From Paragonimus westermani (lineage: Eukaryota; Platyhelminthes; Trematoda; Plagiorchiida; Troglotrematidae), in the NCBI GenBank assembly GCA_008508345.1, contig QNGE01000937.1, positions 79,406-143,405 on the forward strand: a stretch of 64,000 nucleotides of DNA. The letters are read 5' to 3'. Shown here piece by piece: positions 61,601-64,000 of this stretch. The translations under genes and the position numbers were made by a program. Below the pieces are notes generated by a model. The model did no database searches. It worked only from the letters and a program-made list of their open reading frames with translations, and was not told where the DNA came from. Numbering within the stretch: position 1 is the first letter of the stretch; each line of letters opens with the position of its first letter.

Positions 61601-62889
61601 ACAACTGACATACACGGATCGGGCTTGTGCGACATGTCCCAACATTCAAATTTTATCTGTTCCCAATACAGTCCAGATCAAACGGCTTGCCCGTTGGCAA
61701 GCCTCATAATCGAGTCGAGTGAGCGAACGAGTACGACAAAAAGCTGTAAACACAGTCAGACTAGCAGGTATGGTGGTGTACGCACAGTTCCGGTCAAGTG
61801 GTACGGGGCTGTCGTCCCAGATGGACCACCAGGTCCACCATAGATAGGACCTGATGCTCGCACGCACGTTTCGGCGCGCGTGCAGCAACGATGGTCTGGG
61901 AACCAGCATGTGTCCGTGAATTCAAATGGATGACGAATATTTCCCTAACGCATTGTGCTATCACAATTTTTTCACCAAACGCTGATTAATGATAAGCTGA
62001 GGTCAGAAACGAGATATTTACAGATTACTAAATGGTTAGTCAAACACTAACAATCTCCGCGCAGAATCTGTTGTGTTTTTAGGTTTGCCACGCCCTTCGT
62101 GGGCTCTGAAGTGACGTTCTATGATCATGCTTTCGAAACGTTAAGCGATGCATGGTATCTTACAAAGATCGTGTTGCATTTCAAAATTATCGGCATTTTG
62201 AGTGACGGAAATGTTTGTGGACGATCGGTACACAAATGTATCTACATGTTATCCTAAGTCGTAACCCCCAACCAAAACCGGTATGATGCAAATGTTTTGT
62301 GTCGACCCAAATTGAACGGTGTTCACATCATGTCATTTCGCAGCAGCAAGCAGATTTCTACAGAAAAAGGCACCTAAATCTGGACATTTTGAACGAGCTG
62401 TCTGGCTGTGGTTACAGCAGCGTATTGTCACTGTTCGACTCAGTTAGCAGGCCTGTCTGCTGATTAGCATTTTGGACTGGACTCAGGTGAGAACAGAAAA
62501 AAATGGAAATATTCAGACGTGTCACACGCCCGAACCATGAATGCTAATTGGGCTAAGGCCCCCGGTTCATACTCCGGGTTCTGAAACCAGGTACATGCGA
62601 CTGGGAGAACCTGTCCTTTATGGATGAAATCGCTGAGGCCAACTGAATTGACAAACTGATAGGAGCTCACGTTCATATTGGCCATGATATCAAAGAAAGT
62701 CACATTCGAAGCACACAAAAACAATGCCGATCAGACTAACCTCGCAAAACCATATCGAGTTCGGCCAAGGCGTGACAACTGACGAGTAGATCGTTCGAGG
62801 AAATCGCCGTGACAACCATGGTAATCGCTGAAGCGGTATCCGGACTGGTTCTTAGTAGTGCGTTGAGCACCGGTTGCCTTGCTTGAGTT
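18919..62889 (-). CDS. CKAP5: XMAP215/ch-TOG microtubule polymerase, C-terminal part (11 exons)
   Basis: The family adds tubulin at microtubule plus ends and acts at centrosomes and the spindle, partly through TACC proteins that bind the C terminus. Exons: 62741-62889, 55560-55747, 55118-55165, 54757-54944, 52334-52446, 52055-52239, 51837-51947, 34001-34078, 30639-30836, 23153-23392, 18919-19068. Reading phase is continuous over all junctions and every intron is GT-AG. The 548 codons correspond to the last quarter of human CKAP5: the sixth, cryptic TOG region (first six exons), an acidic SELEAYL helix, the LTEIFKKVGSK...ELYDF...FLTKTSQFFQTYI block, the FMNRLAQLRRELGL motif and a C-terminal helix ending RRLDRIKSGQPV. 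Human landmarks are from memory. The first base of the first exon completes a codon from outside the window, so the gene continues to the right. Introns run from 94 bases to 17.8 kb. A fluke-specific insertion lies in exon 2. Numbering here starts from the window's first exon. Confidence 0.92.
19385..19690. repeat. Unnamed dispersed repeat, copy 1
   Basis: Shares ordered blocks with 20940-21250: GATGC--ATTGTTTGA, GCTGTTACTTCA-AATTGT, GAGAATGA-GGGGA, a CATGTAAA-ATGACA block, GTCAGGCC, and AGTGTGAATCC. Similarity is patchy, so the duplication is old or both copies are members of a larger family. Confidence 0.5.
20940..21250. repeat. Unnamed dispersed repeat, copy 2
   Basis: Same block order and orientation as 19385-19690, about 1.5 kb away. 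The block ACACTGATTTTCGTC near 21210 recurs at 24177-24192 in the next intron, hinting at a third, more decayed copy there. Confidence 0.5.
23153..23392 (-). CDS. CKAP5: CKAP5-like exon 10
   Basis: 80 codons, phase 0 at both ends, acceptor TCCTCCTCTCAAG, donor AGG|GTGAGC. DPKVFMNRLAQLRRELGL matches human GPSVYLERLKILRQRCGL, the conserved peptide between the helical domain and the C-terminal tail. The rest is a low-complexity linker. Confidence 0.9.
25100..25230 (+). pseudogene. LINE endonuclease scrap
   Basis: The plus-strand frame reads VVAFSDTRHADQSKLQEAGAK-TFYWIG, matching the VAALSETRLADQGKLREAG-YTFYWIG block of the LINE at 5535-6885. Only this segment (about 35 codons) survives. Confidence 0.65.
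26850..28790 (+). pseudogene. LINE relic, endonuclease through early reverse transcriptase
   Basis: The most extended copy of the family at 5535-6885. Plus-strand order: GTRNVRTLLD near 26905, then IETRLADQGKLRETGA, a YGPAICHTDGTDGQFY block, a decayed N-RVGRDS block near 27355, PHGIGAVNKNGDRLL, HSRCGHHHLLDYVIT, and a poor tail about 27600-27770. The linker resumes with a long open stretch 27898-28275 (SRSGVSAIN, RRQHKAFYGSLKAVFGPF, VKDWHKHFDSLLNRP). From 28300 decayed RT fingers follow (IGELRNGKTAGEDGL) up to a region equivalent to ARQVQEKC-EYNQ near 28670. Numerous stops and shifts; nonfunctional. Confidence 0.8.
30639..30836 (-). CDS. CKAP5: CKAP5-like exon 9
   Basis: 66 codons, phase 0 at both ends, acceptor GTACTTCTCAG, donor ACG|GTAAGT. 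GLEELYDFTQMYPEVDLSVF and LTKTSQFFQTYIRQALKNI match human [20 protein letters not shown] and LKNSSQFFQSYVERGLRVI. This is the small helical domain implicated in TACC binding in vertebrates. It ends in a Gly/Ser/Asp-rich linker. Confidence 0.93.
30837..34000 (-). other. CKAP5-like intron, 3.2 kb
   Basis: GT-AG intron. It contains a near-tandem short repeat: TGAAGG-TGAGGGTA-(T)CAAAAAGTTGC at 31912-31941 and again at 31998-32028. A 145-codon plus-strand frame at 31343-31780 lacks any domain and is not called. Confidence 0.65.
31912..32028. repeat. Short direct repeat pair
   Basis: Two approximately 30-base units 86 bases apart share GAAGG-TGAGGGTA and CAAAAAGTTGC. Function unknown; probably a local duplication. 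Confidence 0.5.
34001..34078 (-). CDS. CKAP5: CKAP5-like exon 8
   Basis: 26 codons, phase 0 at both ends, acceptor after a TTCTTCTTCTCCCTCCTC pyrimidine tract ending CATAG, donor CAA|GTGAGT. RERLTEIFKKVGSKQPEQ matches human VNDFLAEIFKKIGSKENTK. It lies alone between introns of 17.8 and 3.2 kb. Confidence 0.9.
36590..36960 (-). pseudogene. CR1-like reverse-transcriptase scrap
   Basis: On the minus strand a frame near 36830 reads VFILGPFLFVLFVPRI, equivalent to the GTPQGSVLSPLLF RT block. In a second frame about 60 bases later AIYADDITI preserves an intact catalytic YADD box, then a stop and the decayed thumb (TVLFGVLSCRKI). The spacing between the two blocks fits CR1-type LINEs, whose YADD is followed by ITIW-like residues. 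Same orientation as the host gene. Confidence 0.55.
37450..37655 (-). repeat. tRNA-headed repeat, family B, fullest copy
   Basis: Minus strand: GGGCGCAGTGGTCAAC (A-box-like), then CGGAGTTCAAATCTCGG (B-box within a mostly paired T-arm), TATACACTACTGACGAACTC, a CTCATTAGAGT-derived block, and the tail ending GGATGGTGTTCAAT that also occurs at 17030. The tRNA-like head plus family-specific tail indicates a SINE or a SINE-headed composite. Confidence 0.65.
38378..38500 (-). repeat. tRNA-headed repeat, family B, head copy
   Basis: Minus strand: GGCGTAGTGGTCAACC, a decayed B-box region, CTTGGTAAGAATATGCA-TACTGAC, then AACGAAACTCTG. It follows the same order as the copy at 37450-37655, less than 1 kb away and in the same orientation. 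The tail beyond the GAAACTC block is not recognisable. Confidence 0.6.
38695..39510. repeat. Inverted duplication meeting a single N
   Basis: Bases 39385-39510 are the reverse complement of about 38695-38831, with few mismatches (for example ACCTAGAACGCAAATTA against its complement). The inverted copy begins exactly at the base after the only ambiguous base here, N at 39384. The repeated segment is the 5' end of a LINE (its IKVVAFNVRTL start). So the element's endonuclease runs up to the N and then meets an inverted copy of its own start. Confidence 0.8.
38803..40985 (+). pseudogene. LINE relic, endonuclease and reverse transcriptase
   Basis: A different LINE subfamily from the one at 5535. 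Endonuclease: IKVVAFNVRTL (38803), FSLSAYAPTDF, DIVILAG-, then shifted frames with RYRSDNG-like, IDHIAGSYRWRSS and DSDHA just before the N at 39384. After the inverted arm, RT resumes near 40045: ENHRGISLTPVISRV, MFTLRQTLGQRYMY, FRDHEGAFESVDRPTLLESL, YVNILSALYSHTSARVRVYG, GVHQRCSLSPLLFNFV, then DLNYVDGKVLL, where the catalytic YADD reads YVDG. The C-terminal part FVYLGSCTSGG...VRVVLLYGDETWL ends near 40985. The RT stretch is relatively well preserved but shifted and catalytically broken. Confidence 0.85.
43350..43405. repeat. Perfect 56-bp palindrome
   Basis: Bases 43350-43377 (starting TAACGAACTTGTTTCAAGCA) are the exact reverse complement of 43378-43405, with no spacer. The centre is an alternating AT run. 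No known element end recognised next to it. It could be a young inverted duplication, a replication slip or an assembly or amplification artefact. Confidence 0.95.
45011..45097. repeat. Inverted repeat meeting a single N
   Basis: ATTTTCAAGTTGACCATCAC and the following eight bases (45011-45038) are the exact reverse complement of 45070-45097, and the second arm starts directly after N at 45069. The loop contains a scrap of family B tail (TGCGAACGCTGCGATCAAA on the minus strand). AATGAACTTAGATGA also appears as a direct repeat outside the arms (44970-44984 and 45095-45109). Confidence 0.9.
46530..48040 (-). pseudogene. LINE relic, endonuclease and linker region
   Basis: Minus strand, same subfamily as 38803-40985. 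Order: a decayed ETRIQ-equivalent near 47930, RVSDNIDADYCGQAKTGIAL, YLLDWIPVNNRLCAV, DIIVLADDFHAQLG (GDxNAQVG with Gly changed to Asp), a region ending VDHTAVGYRWCHSVKRC, then SNHVVARANFALSF in place of SDHALVRCNFALRF. The linker 47023-46757 includes SRKPLSLICVYTGRRVG and RRTDRWAEHFEEQFS. It ends with SLSLSFQGCWGE-V near 46600, before any RT motif. Several stops; nonfunctional. Same orientation as the host gene. Confidence 0.8.
49632..49672. repeat. (AT)n microsatellite
   Basis: About 41 bases of uninterrupted alternating A and T within the giant intron. The YIYIYI-encoding frame over it is a by-product. Confidence 0.97.
51837..51947 (-). CDS. CKAP5: CKAP5-like exon 7
   Basis: 37 codons, phase 0 at both ends, acceptor GCGCTTATAG, donor AAA|GTAAGC. 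EDSELEAYLNRTLKTL matches human NESELEAHLCRMMKHS. The remainder is a Ser/Thr-rich linker, as in the human protein. The next exon is 17.8 kb downstream. Confidence 0.9.
52055..52239 (-). CDS. CKAP5: CKAP5-like exon 6
   Basis: 185 bases, acceptor CTCTATTTCCAG after a long pyrimidine tract, donor AGT|GTAAGC, phase 1 in and 0 out. ILLDCHDFLKAFP, VPLRTVKTLLHVMCRYQG and SILNFLESI match human ILLDIHIFMKVFP, FPIRTLKTLLHTLCKLKG and KILDHLTMI. Separated from exon 5 by only 94 bases. Confidence 0.93.
52334..52446 (-). CDS. CKAP5: CKAP5-like exon 5
   Basis: 113 bases, acceptor TTCAAACAG, donor ACTG|GTAACT, phase 2 in and 1 out. The split codon joins AG to T, giving Ser as in human NILSALL. SALLRLLHESV and FTQSIMKSIWRI match human SALLVLLQDSL and FSELVMKCLWRM. 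It is too short and too split to appear as a long open frame. Confidence 0.9.
52447..54756 (-). other. CKAP5-like intron, 2.3 kb
   Basis: GT-AG intron between exons 4 and 5. Short frames on both strands have no domain or repeat similarity. No feature recognised. Confidence 0.7.
54757..54944 (-). CDS. CKAP5: CKAP5-like exon 4
   Basis: 188 bases, acceptor CTGTTCACAG, donor CTCAG|GTCAGT, phase 0 in and 2 out. LGREASRETLRELI, MLDERTTRMPDGENVIRAIN and IIEAANGTRVL align almost residue by residue with human [34 protein letters not shown] and VLEKSDQTNIL. This exon made the identification firm. Confidence 0.92.
55118..55165 (-). CDS. CKAP5: CKAP5-like exon 3, 48-base exon
   Basis: Sixteen codons ending AVLHCLNHVES, aligned to human KLYSCIIGNMIS just before the LF that opens the next exon. 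The acceptor is strong (TTGATGTTCCTCTTTCAG). The donor TCT|GTCGCG is poor but is where the protein alignment and the phase-0 requirement both put it. Skipping this exon would also keep the frame, so it may be alternatively spliced. Confidence 0.65.
55166..55559 (-). other. CKAP5-like intron, 394 bases
   Basis: GT-AG intron between exons 2 and 3, AT-rich, with a strong pyrimidine tract at its 3' end. Nothing else recognised. Confidence 0.65.
55560..55747 (-). CDS. CKAP5: CKAP5-like exon 2 with lineage-specific insertion
   Basis: 188 bases; the acceptor is CTTACAG|ATACG, so the split codon becomes GAT (Asp), and the donor is AAG|GTATTG in phase 0. The first half (HLGALEEVLHAYSYRFMSAF) matches the human stretch around HIDQFLIATFMQL. 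The second half (IDSYYLAPEECVSP to VFVRLK) has no counterpart I can recall and adds roughly 25 residues. An earlier donor is possible, but this one is the only good consensus that preserves phase. Confidence 0.8.
55748..62740 (-). other. CKAP5-like intron, 7.0 kb
   Basis: GT-AG intron between exons 1 and 2. I looked for further CKAP5 exons here and found none needed: phase and protein alignment are continuous across it. The part at 61.4-61.9 kb is GC-richer with two hairpins (61684-61703 and 61860-61883). 56.2-57.9 kb is mildly GC-rich but unrecognised. Confidence 0.65.
61684..61703. repeat. Perfect 8-bp hairpin with 4-base loop
   Basis: GGCTTGCC CGTT GGCAAGCC. A second GC-rich hairpin (GCACGCACG / CGCGCGTGC, one mismatch) lies at 61860-61883. 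Both sit in a GC-richer patch of the 7-kb intron; role unknown. Confidence 0.6.
62741..62889 (-). CDS. CKAP5: CKAP5-like exon 1 of those visible
   Basis: 149 bases, phase 2 in and phase 1 out. The acceptor follows a pyrimidine-rich run ending CGCGCAG; the donor is GAG|GTTAGT. It encodes a segment ending ISSNDLLVSCHALAELDMVLR, matching the human helix around SGDINTSIQALTQIDEVLR that opens the cryptic TOG6 region. No upstream exon was found in the last 1.1 kb of the window. Confidence 0.88.
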
Positions 62890-63585
62890 CTGCGCGTAGG
62901 TGGAAAGTGTGCGTGAAAGAAGTAACAAAGTGATGCTATGCGCTCAGCAAGCAAAAGTTGAGCAATGAATCAAGCAAACAATCACATTGAAGTTAATTAA
63001 CATATCAATCAAGCCACTTTCCCATGGTGAGATTCGAACCGCTTTGAGAGTGATAAACCATCGATTGGTATCTCATGCGTTTCAACTCGTTCCGAAGGTG
63101 AACAGTCCGAAAATGTGTCCTGCACGTTTGTTAGATGAGCCCGAACGAAGGTTCATTAAGTGTATGAGTAATTCTGTTGCCACTCACTAGCTCCCATCCC
63201 AGTTATATATCAGGCCTGGCGAACGAGTACGTATGACGAATGAGTACGTATACACGCATGAGTGTATGTGGGTGCGCAAGCTCCAGAACAGAAGCACTGT
63301 TGAAATATGGTGATTCCACCTACGCACAAGGAGCACATCGTTGTCTAGAGGAGTGGTGATAATTAGTGTAAACAAACGCATTCCTGATAAGAGTTTGAGG
63401 TGTTGATACCAGCTGAATAACATTAACATTTGGTCACAGGCTTCATTCAGCCAGCCCTTTTCTGAAAGATACATTATATCTGAGTAACGGCTTCAAGGTG
63501 GTGTGTATTGCATATACAAGCAGGTGTGTGAAAAACCGTACACATCGTGGACCATTTTAGGGTTTGGCGCTAAAAAATCACACTC
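62890..63585 (-). other. Upstream intron of the CKAP5-like gene
   Basis: The acceptor of exon 1 sits at its left end, so this is intronic. A minus-strand GGTTCGAATCTCACC near 63015-63035 looks like a B-box, but no A-box or T-stem pairing supports a tRNA or SINE. No further exon found. Confidence 0.5.
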
Positions 63586-63910
63586 AGTCTAGATGATCAC
63601 TGGCAACCCATCGTTGAAGAACTCCCCGATGTCGCCAACAACCACGTTCCAGTAAATCATCCCCGGCTAAGAAGAAAGCCGAGAAGACCGAAAATAGAAC
63701 CAAACTTCTGATTGCGTTGAAACGTTCAGCCTGTAACAGATACCAACTAGAACAAACTAAACTTGCATTTGTTGATTATCTCATGGGGCACAATTGTACC
63801 ACGGCTATTATCAGACAGGATCGATTTTGTTATCAAAAGTCTTGCTCACAAGCTGAAGGTAAATCCTAGGGTTTTCTACGGCGAATTTGCATCACACAAA
63901 AAGTAAGGTT
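63586..63910 (+). pseudogene. CR1-like LINE scrap, linker before the reverse transcriptase
   Basis: Plus-strand pieces read DDHWQPIVEELPDVANNHVPV, a basic stretch (RLRRKPRRPK) and, after a shift, HNCTTAIIRQDRFC and LAHKLKVNPRVFYGEFASHKK. This order matches the region between endonuclease and RT in CR1-type LINEs, where the last block reads like L--NPK-FY-YV-SK-K. The RT would lie beyond the right edge. Antisense to the CKAP5-like gene. Frame breaks and stops mark it as decayed. Confidence 0.55.
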
Positions 63911-64000
63911 GACACTTAGCAACTACAAACCTCTGACGCATTTACCAATACAATAACATTTTGGGTAAACAGTATGTAAGTGTGCATAACTGCAAATCAT

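Noticed and set aside
63000..63080. Minus-strand tRNA suggested by GGTTCGAATCTCACC
   Set aside because: The T-stem does not pair and no A-box lies at the right distance.
1..64000. CRISPR array, prokaryotic operon or phage module
   Set aside because: No regularly spaced direct repeats, no closely packed same-strand genes, and clear GT-AG introns and LINEs identify the DNA as eukaryotic.

Overview
The window is metazoan nuclear DNA, most likely from a digenean fluke (Fasciola-like is my guess). There are no bacterial-style gene arrays. It holds one intronless GPCR gene, one gene cut into short exons by introns of up to about 18 kb, and abundant decayed retroelements (LINEs, Ty3/gypsy and tRNA-derived SINE-like repeats). 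The organism assignment is inference, based mainly on the flatworm-type orphan GPCR and on repeats I recall from fluke genomes.

Layout. 1-8.6 kb: a (-) single-exon rhodopsin-like GPCR (1231-2172) in a nest of broken retroelements: LTR-like copies at both ends (1-330 and 8232-8620), two LINE endonuclease relics, a Ty3/gypsy integrase relic and an inverted pair of tRNA-headed repeats. 8.6-18.9 kb: mostly unassigned DNA with a promoter-like CCAAT/TATA cluster near 11.5-11.85 kb, a LINE reverse-transcriptase relic (14.06-15.06 kb) and a tRNA-headed repeat at 17.1 kb. 18.9-62.9 kb: the 3' half-thousand codons of an XMAP215/ch-TOG/CKAP5 microtubule-polymerase gene on the (-) strand. I could assemble 11 exons whose reading phase is continuous (548 codons plus stop). 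The N-terminal TOG domains lie beyond the right edge.

The large introns of the CKAP5 gene carry LINE relics in both orientations, CR1-like fragments, tRNA-headed repeats, a perfect 56-bp palindrome, an (AT)n tract and two single-N positions. At each N the following sequence is an inverted copy of nearby DNA. That pattern suggests assembly joins, though real rearrangement is possible.

The two host genes are unrelated in function: a membrane receptor and a spindle/cytoskeleton protein. I found no CRISPR, operon or convincing new multi-gene system. The items most worth following are the receptor with atypical motifs, the fluke-specific insertion and weak-donor 48-nt exon in CKAP5, the CCAAT array, and the N-linked inverted duplications.
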